A stretch of DNA of 64,000 nt from Diadema setosum (lineage: Eukaryota > Echinodermata > Echinoidea > Diadematoida > Diadematidae), in contig NC_092685.1 in assembly GCF_964275005.1 (NCBI RefSeq), positions 15,722,579 to 15,786,578 on the forward strand, given 5' to 3'. Of the stretch, positions 1 to 13,004 are shown piece after piece; position 1 is the stretch's first letter, and every line of letters starts with the position of its first letter. Position numbers and translations under genes: made by a program. Under the pieces are notes generated by a model, which worked only from the letters and a program-made list of their open reading frames with translations, did no database searches and was not told the origin of the DNA.

Positions 1-255
1 GTTTTTTGCTGTGAAAAATACCATTTGTTGCTTATCCTTTGCTGACTAAAAAACTTGGGAGAAGATGCGTTAATTTTATTAGTTTGGGTTATTTAGCAGT
101 TCTAGAAAGAGTACATTCTTGATGTAATTGCAAACTATTTGTATGACTTTGCAGTTTTGTTGCATGTAATATAACAAAAGTGAGCAGAGATCATAGCATA
201 ACAAAACAGGTGGTCTCATTTAGCCATTGCACAGAATAGTACCTGTGTGTATTTT

Positions 256-1370
256 TATGCCCCCACCACAAAGTGGTGCCGGAGGCATTATATTTTCGGG
301 TTGTCTGTCCGTCCGTAATGAATTTTGTGGACAGCGTAACTAAAAAACCTTTTGAGGTATCCTAATGAAACTTGGCATGTATGTATTAGAGGGTGAAGTT
401 GTGCCTATCAACTTTTGGGTGCACATGCTCAAGGTCAAAGGTCAAAAGGTCAAGGTCAAATAAATAAAATTTCACTATTTCTGCCATATCTATGCAATGC
501 CGGAAGATATTTTCTTGAAACTTAGTGTATACATGTATTACCCAATTGAGATTCTGTGGTGAAAGTTTGGGGTAATGAGGTCAAAGGTCAAAAGGTCAAG
601 TAAAAAATAGTAAAACTTCACTTTTTTCTGCGTACCTTGGAAATTGTGCAAGGTATCTTCATGGAACATAGTATATATACATGTACTGACTGGTAGTGAT
701 TATCTAGACAATTTAGGGTTCCTGGGGTCAAAGGTCAGGGGTCAAAGGTCAAGGGCAACACTTCAAAATTTTACTATTTCCCTCATGTTTATGCAATGCC
801 AGCAGGATTATTTTTTTTTATACTTGGTGTATGCATGTATAACCCAATAGAGATTCTCTGGAAACTTTTTTTTTTTTTTTTTTTTTTGCCTCAAAGGTCA
901 AAAGGTCAAAGATCAAGTGAAAGTGCTGAACTTACTTTTTCCTCCATATCTCAGAAGTGGTTCAAGTTATCTTGAAACTTACTACATATTTATGCATGTT
1001 CTGCCTGACAGTGATTATCTTATGAATTTTAGGGTCACAGGCCAGATGAAAATGGTAACAATGTACTATTCAATACAGAAATTGCACTTTTTCTCCATAC
1101 CTTGAAAATTTCTCATTGCATAGATGTATGAATGGGTCAAAGTCAAGTTAAAGTCCTTAAATCCCCAAATACATGCTTTCCTATTCATCCAAGTAAACCT
1201 CGGTCAAGGAAGGTGAACATTCAACACATTTGTGACAAACTTGTCATTTTAATATTTTGCCAATATTGTGAAAATGTAATCACACATTGTCCACATATAA
1301 CATCTAGACCTATTAGGAGAATCATGCATTATGACGGAGGCATATTAGTCGCCATAGCGACATTTCTAGT
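256..1370 (+). mobile_element. Helitron-like non-autonomous element with AGGTCA arrays
   Basis: The left edge begins TATGCCCCCACC and the right edge has GGAGGCATA followed by a hairpin (GTCGC 1348-1352, loop CATA, GCGAC 1357-1361) and then ATTTCTAGT, with CTAG at 1366-1369. A hairpin a few bases upstream of CTRR is the known 3' signature of Helitrons, but the 5' TC terminus is not clear, so the class is inferred. The body has gtccgtccg near the left end and repeated AGGTCA half-sites, including perfect direct repeats spaced by one base at 432-444 and 578-590. Short reading frames inside it look incidental. A related copy lies in the opposite orientation at 46829-47797. Confidence 0.65.
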
Positions 1371-1456
1371 CTATTGTGATTTGATACATGTATATTCAAT
1401 ATCTTTAATTCTTTTTCTATGTGTATGGTTTTGTTTGTGTGTCTGTCTTGTTGAAG

Positions 1457-4400
1457 GTGATGAAGCATCAGAATTCCTAATGACCAAGATTTCAGAAGGT
1501 ATCAAAGGATTGGAAAACCAACCGGCCAGCTCAGAGAGATACAGTGGTTTGGATAAGGGTCCAGCTACCTATGGTGTTGTCAAACAGCTCAGAGACAATG
1601 ACATGGAGCTTCATTCCAATCAGCAGGTGACTTTGCTTTCTGCTGTGGTGTATTTGTCTGTTAAAGATATAATCTTGCTACTTAGTCTATTTTCAAGTAG
1701 GTAGACTACCTACAGGGTATGCAGTAATTCCAAGTCATGTTTCATAGATGGTGATTCTGTGCAAGAACCCTTCATTCTCTGCAAACTTCTGCCTGTGCAC
1801 TGAGAATAGTAGAAGACTGACATACAATGTATGTAAAATATTATATCTTGGTCTGATATTGATTCAAATGACTATGCTCCTTTCTTCATGATATCTTCTG
1901 AAAGTTTTTGCATCTCTTTGATGCATTGGGTTGAAAGTCATGCAAAATTTGTTTTGTTTTTGTTTTAGTTTTTAGGGAAGTTTTAGTGTAGTTTTTTGTG
2001 TTTTTCGTGTAATCTACACAGTATCATTGAGTAGAATATATGTCAAAGCATCAAACTTGGAGTATGCAAAGTTTCAGGGAGACAATTTATTCCTCTTTAA
2101 TTTATTTTTTTTTCTTCTTTTTAACTGTAAGAACCCCTATTTTCACCGTATCAATCCATCTGGTTTTGAGTATATTAGAATCTAATGAAGTGATAAAAAG
2201 AACTTGATTGAGATCCAGCCGGTCTTTCTCATCACAGATGTATTCCTGTGGGTCCCTTGCCCCCAAGATGGGAAGAGGACGAGAAGGGGGATGTATGGAC
2301 CACAAGTTCAGGAGGCCACCTGAGCCATGGGAGCTGTGCGATGGGTAAGACTCTTTGTTCTGAACCTACCAGGGATAGGACTTTAAAAATGGTGGCAACA
2401 GCTCAATGGAATAAGTAAGCAGAAGAGATAGAAAACACATGACTTCTCTTTTGAGTTTAGAGCTGCAATCATTTTTTCGTAATCAGGTTTGAGTTTCTTG
2501 GATTATTTTGTGTGTGTGTACTTGTTTGTGTTTTATGGGATGCAGAATTTGATATAAAGTTGTATCACATCTACGTGTACATTTCCTATCTTACATTTTT
2601 TGTCTGTCAACCAAGATGTTTATGCATCACAAAGTGGAATAAATTCATGATTTTAAATTGAGCAGCATGTTGAATAAGATAACTGACAACATCATAATAT
2701 AGGTATAATAATGGTACTGTGTTGTTGCTGTTTTTTTTTCATTACTTGCTCGTACTCTGGTGTGTAGACCTGTAGTCACCTCTTAGTTCACTCCTGCCAT
2801 TTACTGTTTGCATGCTTCTCCTTCAGATGTATTGATCTGCTGACAGAGTTATCAACCATCCAGTCACTGGCTAGCCATGTTGCATCATTCCTCCCCATGG
2901 TGGCTGGAGCTGGACATAGGCAAGATTACCCCCAGCACGTCGCTCTCCTGGAAACCATTTGTAACCAGGTAGTTACATTATTACCACCACCAAGGGAGGA
3001 GGTTATGTTTTCGTTACCGTTGGTTTGTTTGTTAGTTAGTTTGTCCGTGTGCAAAATAACTTAAAAAGTAGTTAACGGATTTAGATGAAACTTGCAGGAA
3101 AGGTTTAGAATGATACCAGTAACAGATGATTAAATTTTGGTAGTGATCCAAGAATTTTGGGGGAATTTATGAAGGATTTTTGATATTTTGGCAGGTAGGG
3201 TCAATGAACTTGGGAGTTCAGGCTCCGCGTATTTGAGGTTTGCATGCGTGCACTAAAGTGCATGCGCCAGTTTCTGCTAGGGCGTGGCGCAGTGCAGCTG
3301 AGGGTTTATGACGTAACAAAGGCTTCTATATTGGGAAATCGGGTGACTTTCAGCACACAATGCTGTATAAAGTACGTATGGGTGGAAATCACTGATATCT
3401 CTGTGGAAGAACAAGATCAGTGGTGGAAATGAGCTGCATGCTTGGCGGAGGTCTGCGCTCTCAGAGTGCTTCTCTAGTTTATATATTGTAGACGTACAAG
3501 GGCATAAATATCATTCAATCCAAACAGAGTTACACACATCCTCCCTTTAAACATATTACTGACGTGTGTGTACCACATTCATCATTTAATGATTCATGCA
3601 GCATTTTCTACTAGTGTATGAAATGGCAATATTTTCTACTCTACATATGCTGTAACTTGTGGAGTGATAGTTCATCTATGATGAAAAATGAAATATGAAT
3701 TGTGTGGCATTCATCTAATGCATGTTTGAATTTTTTTTTTCTGATTATAGCTACCCACTTTGGCAAGAAACCTTGGGAAGAGACATTTTAAGCCCCATCT
3801 GGAACTGTTTTTCGACATCATCTTTGAAGCACTGGTGAGTTTGCTGTTGATAGTGAATGTACAGTGTATATAGCGACTGCTTATAAAGTTACTGTAAAAG
3901 TGGACATTTTAGCAGCGTGGAGATTTTTGCACATTTCAGACAATAAGAAATTATCATGAAAGTGAAAGCTTGCAATTTTAATTTTTTTGTTTTGTTATAT
4001 GCAATAAATAAAAATAAAACCCTGAAATTGGATGCTTCTCTACCAAAGAGATATATCTCACTACCTATATGGGACAAATTATACAATAATGTCTGTGATT
4101 ACTAGGAGCTACACATGTCACCTACTTAGTAATGGCGGACTTCACTTTGCTCATGTACTCTATGCGCTCAGGTACCATTTTAACGGGATGTACTTGAATG
4201 TTTGAACTTTGCTGCGAGTCCGCACTCCTTGATTTGGTTGCCTCTGGATGCTCATATGCTAGCATGCTAGCCATGTGGGGTAAAGCCTAGTGCCTCATAA
4301 TCAGGCAGACTTCTTTCCGCGCAGTCACAGAGTAGTTATACAGGGCGTATGGTGGGTGCACACTCAACCAGATTTTTGCTCTCTACTGAAACTATTTTCC

Positions 4401-5618
4401 CTTTTTCATTTGTTTGCCTGACAGAGTAGTGACAGTGCTCTTACTTCCACTGCAGCCAGCCAGTGTTTGGATTCACTCAGCAACTTTCTTGGACCCAACA
4501 TCCTCAGGGGAAGGATAGAGCAGCATAATCCAGCGTGAGTCTCCTCTTCTCTCACTTTTCAGATCCAGCCAATAAATTGTGCAAACCCAGAGATGCCTGC
4601 TGGTTAATACTGTTTTTTTTTTTTCCAGAATTTTTGTGCTGTTTGTTTGCCCAAAATACTGCAGATATCATGGAAAACACTGTTTTTCATGATTCGTCTA
4701 CTACACTTTTCTATTGCAGGAAAGGTAAATATACAGTTTTTCCACACAAAAATATACCTTTTCAGCCGCCAGAATACTGCAATTCTGTGTACAAGGTTGC
4801 CATCCGTGCAAACCTAATAGAGCCATCAGTTCAGTTCAGGCAGGTCACAGATGTGGTGCCGATTTTTGACCGTCATTTAGTGATAGTGTCGAGTCGAATA
4901 TAGTCACATGAGAAGACAGAACTGTTTAACCATACGTGTATGCTATGAAAATTGGTATCAGCTCATTAAGATTTAAACAGCTGTCCATTTAGAAAGACTT
5001 TGAGAATCTGCCATGAAGTGCTCTGTAACAGGAGGTACTGAAGTGTTGCCGTGCTTTGGAAAATGTAATTTTTGTAGGCCTAATGAAGAAATCAAATTTT
5101 TCTGGCTGAGAATATTTGTAATAACAGCATATCTGGAGTCACAGAGAAGATGTGTCTTCTCAGGAAGTGTACAATTAGTGACATTTCCTGCTCAGACAAT
5201 AGAGGAGTGTTTGTGTAAAGTGATGCCGTAGTGACAATTATGCAATACAAGTCCAGTACAGCCATGTTATTTGTTTGACCAACTCGATCTTTATTTTCAT
5301 AGTGTATGTCTCATTTGTACTTGAAATGTTACTGACATGTTTCTCGTATGTCACTGCTTTGTGTTATACATGCAGTCTTAAAAGGAAACAAAGATGTGCA
5401 AAAATTTGGCAAGGAAGATCTTGTTCCTAATAAGAATCGTCCTCCTCCTCATCATCATCTCCTCCCCCTCCTTTGCATGGTGTTTTTGTTGTAATTATTA
5501 ACTATTGGTGATCCCTTATCATATCTGCCTGGTGCTTACATGTATATCCAATCTGTCATCTTAATCTTGCAGCTATTTGTCAAAGATGGTTCCTCACCAT
5601 CCAGGACGGCTCTTCTGA
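1457..5618 (+). CDS. C-terminal part of an unidentified HEAT/ARM-like helical protein (5' end outside window)
   Basis: Five exons join with matching phase: 1457-1626, 2238-2344, 2827-2968, 3751-3834 and 4425-4534, all with AG acceptors and GT donors. The product runs from GDEASEFLMTKISEG through WELCDGCIDLLTELS and LPTLARNLGKRHFKPHLELF to GPNILRGRIEQHNPA. It is rich in Leu and Ala in amphipathic helical stretches, as in HEAT or ARM repeats, but I do not recognise the protein. The last exon is uncertain: an acceptor at 5572 gives a short tail YLSKMVPHHPGRLF and a stop at 5616-5618, while an acceptor at 5375 would give a different tail ending at 5430. The first visible exon starts within a codon, so upstream exons lie before the window. 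Confidence 0.7.
2985..3477 (+). mobile_element. Helitron-like short element in an intron of the first gene
   Basis: The element starts near TACCACCACCAAGGGAGG and ends with a 7-bp hairpin (GCGCTCT 3455-3461, one-base loop, AGAGTGC 3463-3469) followed by TTCTCTAGT, with CTAG at 3473-3476. This matches the Helitron-type 3' end of the other elements in the window, although the body is unrelated. It lies in the intron between 2968 and 3751. The 5' boundary is approximate. Confidence 0.6.
3890..4086. repeat. Diverged copy of the TACTGTAAAAGTGG short repeat family
   Basis: The left end reads TTACTGTAAAAGTGGACATTT, matching the left ends of the elements at 41114 and 49330. The right end is too diverged to define. 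It lies in the intron between 3834 and 4425 of the first gene. Confidence 0.35.
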
Positions 5619-5899
5619 TGTATCAGCCAGAGCACACCACTATTCTGGACATGACTGACATAAAGATTGGACAGTGGCTACAGCAACGCAGTCAAAAAGG
5701 CATTGTCAAGACCCATCGCTCAATGTGCAAAAACAATTCAATGGTTGAACATTACATTTAGAAAAAAAAATGCATATAAAGAGACAATCAGATGGCAATT
5801 ATCTTGTAAGCCTTTGAATATTAGATTGCATATATCTTAGATTTACAACTATAAGTTATTGGGTCTCTAATTTACATACTCTCAGGGGGTATCACACAA

Positions 5900-5905
5900 A
5901 ATAAA
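5900..5905 (+). terminator. Candidate polyadenylation signal for the first gene
   Basis: AATAAA lies about 280 bases after the preferred stop codon at 5616-5618. It is the first canonical hexamer I noticed downstream. No transcript evidence is available. Confidence 0.35.
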
Positions 5906-6836
5906 TTAAGCAATTTATTCAATTAGTCTATATGAATTTAAAAAAAAAAACCCTCCCCTGTTAAATTACAGCACTACATTAACCTCTGTATTATTTTCAA
6001 CTCCTTTTGTGAAAGGGCATTTCAAAGCATACAAATGGATATGTGTGTTTATAAATGTTGTATTCTTTTTTCTGGATGTTGATAGAGAGAGATGACAAAC
6101 AGCAGACAGAAATTGAAGAAGGGGTGTAGAGGAGGGTAGAGACAGATGGAACATTGTACTTACTTGTGCATATAGCATCTATTATGTGTACAAGTGATTT
6201 ATGAAATATCATAAACCAGCTTCTTGAAAATTGACATCATGAATATATCTATAACTAAGCATGTTTTATCTGCAACATGATTTTATTTAAAATGAAACCC
6301 AGAAAACTTCTCATTTTTATCTGAGGACAACTTGAAGACTCTGAATGTAGTCACTCATTCATAGGATGCCATGAAATGTTGCAAAAAAAAAAAGGCATGT
6401 AAATTTTACGTGACACCTGCTTGCTTGTCTTCTGCCAATTGACAATTGCTGTGTCAAGAGGGAGAACCTACAGATGATTTTATCTGGACAAGATGGACTC
6501 ATTCTTATTTCTTTTGTTGCAGTGCGATTCCCTTTCACATTAATTGATAGTGTATGCTACCAGGAAGGCATGAATGAAAACTGAGTATCAAAGCAGCTTA
6601 CCTCTAGATGACTGCCTGTCACTCAACTATTTTGCCAAAGATTGAGTGAGTGGAATAGGTGATGTGGAGAAATTTTTTTGTCACATTCAAAAATGCTAGA
6701 ATTTTTTGCCGTTCTTTTGCTTTGATGATGTAAATGCAGAATTCGAAGTGGAATTCAGAGAATATGTCATTAATAGAATGTCATTGAGCAGTGAGTTTTA
6801 TCACAACAAAAAGCAGTATTGCATAGTGACATCCAT

Positions 6837-7052
6837 ATACATTTTTATATCTCGTACCCTGCAGCTTTTTATGTGTCAGCAACGCCCATATTCTGGACCC
6901 CTCGGTAGAACAGCTCCACCATGAGGGCGGAGCTGAGTAGGGCTATCCAGCCGCAGTTTCATGTACTTTTGTGATAATTTCTTTGTATTATTCAATAAGA
7001 AGTGATGTACATATTTTTATTTTGCGGAAATAAAATCAATCAATCAATCAAC
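6837..7052 (+). mobile_element. Probable 3' end of a truncated non-LTR retrotransposon (LINE)
   Basis: The sequence shows an unremarkable 3'-UTR-like stretch, then GCGGAAATAAAATCAATCAA and a short (TCAA)n tract ending near 7052. Short tandem tails of this kind are typical of the 3' ends of LINE clades such as L2, CR1 and Jockey. No reverse transcriptase coding remains, so this would be a 5'-truncated copy. Clade assignment is not possible here. Confidence 0.4.
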
Positions 7053-8685
7053 GCCAGTATTACTATGCTTACTTTGTATTTCAGAGAAGTGAGCAGAAAT
7101 GTATATCAGTCATTGAGTTTAGTGTGGCTGAGTGCACTTTGATTCAAATGCATACATACTAACGTTAAGACAGAGACCTGTCGGTTTCTATTTTGTTGAT
7201 GAATGTAACATGGAGCCTGAATGATGGTTATTCTGATTTTGATCAAAGGTACAGTGTAATTGCAAATGGCACAATGCTTCATGCATAAAGCAGAACTGTT
7301 TGTGTGATGTCAATATTACAGGCAAGATGCCTTGAGATTGCATACATTGATTCTGAAGTATTGTAATGGTGTAAATCTCTTTCTGAACTTGATGCATTGC
7401 AGTGTGAAATTATCAGTCATTGCTGATTATTCCTTAGGAATGTTTCCTGAGGACCGTGTACAGCATTATAGCACACTCATTCTTTCCTGGGTCAAATATG
7501 TAAATGATGAAGAGGTATTCATCACTGTGCACATGATTTGATATGTACTTTATGGTGGAGTGTTTTCATTTTCTACACGATTGCAAAAATGTTGACTTTG
7601 AGAAGACATCAATCTATGCAGGATTTCAATTTGCATTAGGTCAACTCTGAGACAGAAATGACCATGTTTTCATGTTGCTGACATCTCATCACTAAATTCA
7701 TTCCATAGTGAGACAAGGCCATCTGACATAAAATACAGTAGACATGCTTTCTTTTTTTTTTCCTGAGTCCTGAGTCAGCCTGTCCCCAACGGGTTAATAG
7801 TGCATCAGTACTTACTTGTCACATGTAGAATAATATTCAATTCAATTTGCCTCATACACTTTTGTGGCAGTGATGTTATTAGTCAATAACACGCTTGTGT
7901 CTTTTAGCTTTGTATAATTTTCCCCCTCATCACTCCCATAATTTGTAGCCTCTCTAAAATTCATGAAGCCTACCAGATTTTATATGTCATAGTTCCCTAT
8001 GATTCATCATATTGCTGGTTGTCTTATCTGAAACATACTGTTTATCTGTCTGGCTGTGTATACTGCAAGTTTATTGTCCACCTCTACTATAACCACTATC
8101 ATCTAGACTACTTGAAACTTGTTCCTCATACGGTACTGTGTTTATGAAAATGGCCTATTTGCTTCCTGCGTTTCCTGAAGTATCAGTAGATTGTTCTGAG
8201 GCACTTTTGCTTTTGAGATATATGTTCATGAAGCAGATTTGTCTATGATGTGTATTAAATACCCATTACCACTGAAAAAAAAAGAAGTGACTCTTGCTTT
8301 GGAAATTTCTGAATGACAGTTATTACATATTACCAAGCAGTTGTTGCCAATATGCACAGGCATGCATGCTTTTGTGGATTTGTTTGTCTGTCTGTGTACT
8401 GGTATGTACATGTATGTGTAGCTTCAAAACAATTTTCCTTCGATGACAAGTGCAAAATACAAACAAGTTACACTAATATATATACATATGATCATGTACC
8501 CATTCATAGCAATGACGATAAAAGCTGTAAATATATACAGAATATTTTTATTTTTTTATTTTTTATTAAACCAAGGAAAGAACGAAATGTGGGTAAGCTT
8601 ATAGTATCAAACTAGTGAAATCTCATATTCCTCAGTGACAGAAATTGCACTTTTTTCTTCAGGGCTACACGCCCCTCAGAAAATA
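7053..8685. other. Intergenic stretch without recognised features
   Basis: AT-rich sequence between the first gene and RPS27A. Short open frames here have no recognisable domains, no convincing splice partners and no homology that I can identify. A fragment near 7765-7800 (CCCCAACGGGTTAATAG) resembles the end of the small palindromic repeat at 23568. Confidence 0.4.
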
Positions 8686-8872
8686 CAGGCAACCATGCTT
8701 AAGTCGATCTCGCAATAAGTCCAATAATCACGTAAGTTGAAGGTCTTTTCAAGTCCTCTTCTTTTTATATTCTATTAATTTAATTCCTTCATAAGTCAAA
8801 TTTTTTTCTAAGTCAGAGCTTTTTCTTCAGTTCAATAGATTCGACTTGGGCATGGTTAACTGTCGTGTTATA
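8686..8872. repeat. Short palindromic element with GCAACCATGCTTAAGTCGA ends
   Basis: The left end contains GCAACCATGCTTAAGTCGA and the right end contains TCGACTTGGGCATGGTTAAC, which are imperfect reverse complements. The interior repeats aagtc/gactt motifs, so the whole can fold back. It resembles in size and design the GTTATAACGAAG family elsewhere in the window. Confidence 0.45.
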
Positions 8873-9700
8873 ATTTCTACTAGAGCCCCTCAGTGCATGC
8901 ATACAATGTATTCGCTTACTCTTCCATGCATGTGATCAGAGCTGTGCAGTTGATCAATGGTTTTTCATTGGTAGCTGCATAAGGTGCTATCTGTATCGGC
9001 TTCGCATACCGCTGTGTCTAATAAATTGCATCCATCGCGGTATTAAGTGAGAACATTTTGTATTGTATTTGGGTCCAAGATTTGTTTTGGGATATTAACC
9101 AAATATATCATGCTTTGTTTTGAGCCAGTGTTGAAATTATGGATTTCTCAGTGAGAAAGACACAAGTATAGCATTGTTCCTGCCACCTCGGAATCCTCTT
9201 CAGCTAGACCTGATTTCGGCTAGAGCATATCACATGCATGGTAGGCCTTCATGAAAGCCCAATTTGTTTACCGGGTACTTAATGTTGTGCAAAGGAGTTT
9301 CCAGAGATGGAATCACAATGATCTTATTCACTTTGAACCAATGTTTGGTGTCAACAATCAAACGAACAAATATTTGAAGTTATGTTCCAATTCAAACCAG
9401 ATATGCCTCACAGATAAATTTCAAATTAATGGATTCACTCACATACAGAAGATACCGGTATGTCTTATTTGGTGATAAACCTACTTTTTGCCATCCCTAC
9501 TTTATATACCGTACATTGAGTAGAACATAATGATAGAAATACAGGGATCAATCCGATGCCCGCATAGATGTTGCGCAAAGATTGATGAAATAAAAATCAA
9601 GATCACTTGACTGGGTCCATCCCAGAAGGAAATACCAGTTACAACTGGACAAGTTGAACAGTTCAAATCAACTGGCAACCATGGAAATTGATATAACCCA

Positions 9701-9701
<1 letters not shown>

Positions 9702-9771
<70 letters not shown>
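9702..9771. repeat. (AT)n microsatellite
   Basis: About 70 bases of almost uninterrupted alternating A and T. Confidence 0.95.
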
Positions 9772-9775
<4 letters not shown>

Positions 9776-9911
9776 ATAATTCATCAAGAACTCTGAATTA
9801 TTTGAAGATTATACCATATCAATTCTACTTGTTAGAATTAATCTGTATAGTGATATAATCACCCCAGTCGTTTTTCCCAACGAAAAAATGTTTTTTGATA
9901 TTTTTTGAGTA

Positions 9912-10798
9912 CAGTCAAACTTGTCTATAGCGGCCACCCAATAAGGGAAACGGAAAAGGTGGCCGCTATAGACAGATGGCCGCTATAGACAAGTACGAGT
10001 AATCAAACTTTGTGCACATTGCTTACATGTACGTGTATCATCGTTGTATCCTTACATGTACATGTATGTGTGTACGTATGCACACACCGTGTGTTTCGTG
10101 CATTTAACCATGCCGGTGTAGATTATGAAATTATCGCACAGTAGTATGTGTTTTGCAGAGACTCCAACTCTCCCGTTTTCGACGGGAGATCTCTCGCCGA
10201 AAGCCCATTTTTGCAAAATCTCCCGTTCTCCCGTTTGAGATTTGATTTCTCCCGCCCTGGCTCTGTGTCTCCCGGTGGAAAGGATTTCTTACTTATTTCT
10301 ATTGTATGTTGAAAAAATAAGCCTTAGATAGCACCAGAGAACACCTAGAACCCAAGGAACTTCGCGCCTCGCACACATCAACTTAGAGTCTCCCGTTTGC
10401 TAGGGGTTTCGGGCGGGAGAATCTCCAGATCAGAAGGTGCTTGGGGTTGGAGTCTCTGGTTTTGTCGTGAAGAAAGCTTTACTCTAGTGCATCATTATGA
10501 CTAAATGAGGGATGAATGCTGCGGTGGCGATCACTGAACCTTGCCCGCTCGGCTACAAAGCAGAAAAACACGCTAAATTATCGGCTCGGCTACGGCTCCA
10601 TCTGATTTTTGGCCGCTATAGACAGGTTAAAATCTACCGCGGGAAACAAAATTTGTGGCCGCTGGCCGCGTTAGACAGGTGGCCGCTATACACAGGGTCT
10701 TTAACATGGCTTTTCTCTCGGGGGGGATTTTTCAGTGGCCGCTATAGACGGTTGGTCGCTATAGACAGGTGGCCGCTAAGGCAGGTTTGCCTGTATTT
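9912..10798. mobile_element. Foldback element built on GTGGCCGCTATAGACAG repeats
   Basis: The left end reads ACAGTCAAACTTGTCTATAG and the right end GCAGGTTTGCCTGTAT. Both flanks carry several direct and inverted copies of GGCCGCTATAGACAG (for example near 9925, 9960, 9980, 10612, 10680, 10737 and 10770). In the centre, 10160-10450, is a different palindromic piece with repeated CTCCCGTTT and CGGGAGA motifs, probably a nested insertion. No protein coding is evident. Confidence 0.55.
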
Positions 10799-11439
10799 TC
10801 TTCTAAACTGCATATTTTTGTGACATTTTTTGGAAAAATACTTTGAAAATAGCATATTTTGGGGGTGTTTTTTGAGTCGTCAGATGAGATGAATATTTTT
10901 TAAAAATATTTTTTCATCTTCCCTATAAACGTTCTTGTCAGTTTGTAAAAATACGCTAAAAATAGAATATTTTGGGGGTATTTTTGTCAAATTTGAAATA
11001 CTATTTATATTTTTTCCGTATTTTTTTTTCAGCTTAAAGGGGATGGTTAGTAACTGATCAGTGGGAATCAGCGGGAATGCTGGAGGATGATTATCTTTGT
11101 GGGATTTATTTAAGAGTACATTATATATCTATTGTTGTGTGAAAATTATTTGCTTCAGAATGGTCTCATATATTCAAGTAATGTGCAGTTTAATGTTTCC
11201 AGGTTAGCGTGCCTGGTCAGTGACGGGGCATTAATTTGCACTATGTTTATGTTTGCACTTTTTGTGTTCTGGGATACACTCAAACATCAACATAACTCAA
11301 GAAAATATTGTTTATTTTGTCCAAACTTGAACATGTAAAACAAAAATATGTGAAAAATATATTTTTGCAGTATTTTTGTAGCGCAAAATCATAAAGGCAT
11401 TAAAAATAGCTAGAAAATATATATTTTTATTACTATGTT

Positions 11440-12740
11440 AGGGAGCGAAGCGACCGAGCCGAGCGAGCGGAGCGAAAAGAGGTGGAGGGTGTGGGAGGGG
11501 GTGTCTCCCTCCCAGGGTGAGAACTTTTTGCATTTTGATGTTGTAAATGGCGCAATATGATGCGTGTTTTTGCGCGTCTTATGGAATTGAAACGGCCCAC
11601 TTGTTTAATTAAGGTAGCAGGATATTTTGATGTGGATTATTATTGAACAACTTGCCTATAAAGACATTAGTGGTAGCGTTTGAATAAACTTCTTGTGTTA
11701 ATTATTACAATGAATTTCATGAACGCTGTCTGTTGTAAAGCAATCAAACAGAAAAGGCATGCACACGTCGAGGGTGTACATAAGGGATATTTCTCCTTCC
11801 ATACTAAGGTGATTTTACATTTTCAGACCTGAAATTCAGCGATCTGGTGCAAACTTTTGTTGCAATACTTGGAGTTTTTTCTAGCTCCCCCCCCCAAAAA
11901 AAAACAACAACAACAAACAAGCAAAACAACTCATGGAAATAATTGGGGCTTTTTTTCAGGGAAGTGTTAATAGAAAAATCACGGGATTTAGCTATTATTC
12001 CGCATGTGCATCACCTGTGTGTATAATGTACAAAGTCTAATGAGGTAAAAGGGGGAGGGTGTGGGAGGGGGATGCCCCCTCCCACTCGACGGAGCTATTG
12101 AGTTTTTAAAATTGAAATAAAGCGATCTGAAGCACACTTTTTGTGGGAAATTCGGAAATTGCCATTCCCCAAAGTGTACTAAGTCTATAGAGGGGACCAA
12201 TCAACGGGAGGGTGGCAAGATACCTCTCCCATATTCGAGGGAGGTTTTTTTTTTTTTTTTTTTCATTTTTAGAACTGAAATTCAACAATCTGGCGCACAC
12301 TTCTGTTGGAATATCTGAAAATTTGTCAAATAGAGAAGTGCAAGTCTGTAGAAGGAGACATAGCAGGGTGATGTGGGAGGGGATAAGCCCTATTCTCCCT
12401 CCTACATGAGGGAGATTCTGTATTTTCTGATTGCAGTTAAACGTTTTTATGCACACGTTTTGTGGTATATGTTTGGAAAACTCGAAGTATATAGCCATAC
12501 ATAGTCTACTTATTTGCAGGGGGGGGGGGGAAGGAGAAAGCATGGGAGAGTGCTATCCTCACCCTTACCGTATGAGGGAGCTTTTGCCTTTTTAAAATTG
12601 AAATTGAGATCTATATTTCGTATACGCATATATGGAATATTTGGGAAAGTATTAAAAAAAAAATGATCGGGGGAACCGAGAGAGGAAAGGGGATAACACC
12701 TTGTACACGACGGAACTTTTGATTTTTTCGGAATGTAGGC
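11440..12740. repeat. Degenerate tandem array with GGAGGGTGTGGGAGGGG units
   Basis: Four to six diverged units recur, each with a G-rich hairpin such as GGGAGGGGGATGCCCCCTCCC followed by a segment like TGAAATTCAGCGATCTGGTGC (11828, 12115, 12280, 12430, 12600 regions). Spacing is roughly 110 to 200 bases. The array sits just upstream of RPS27A. Open frames through it are repeat artefacts. Confidence 0.5.
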
Positions 12741-13004
12741 CTAAGTGATAAGTCTTGGGCGTCTTGGACAGCCATCTTGGAGTTCCGCGTATATCTCAAA
12801 TTGCTCAATGCTGACAGAGCTCCAGCATGTGGATTGTTAAAATAGAAGGTCTTAACAGTCAATATCAAAAAAAAAAAAAAAAAACAAAAAAACAAAAAAA
12901 AAACTATAACATTCCAATCAATGCAATCTTACCCCGGCCCCCACGGCTACCGGACTACATGGCCCAGCTATAGCGCCCTCTCTGTTGGAATTGCACCAGT
13001 ACGT

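Noticed and set aside
1132-1704. Open frame of 190 codons near the left edge
   Set aside because: Only the part from 1457 to 1626 is a real exon; the rest is Helitron-like repeat and intron sequence read through by chance.
12106-12543. Minus-strand frame of 145 codons
   Set aside because: It crosses several units of the G-rich degenerate array and has no recognisable domain.
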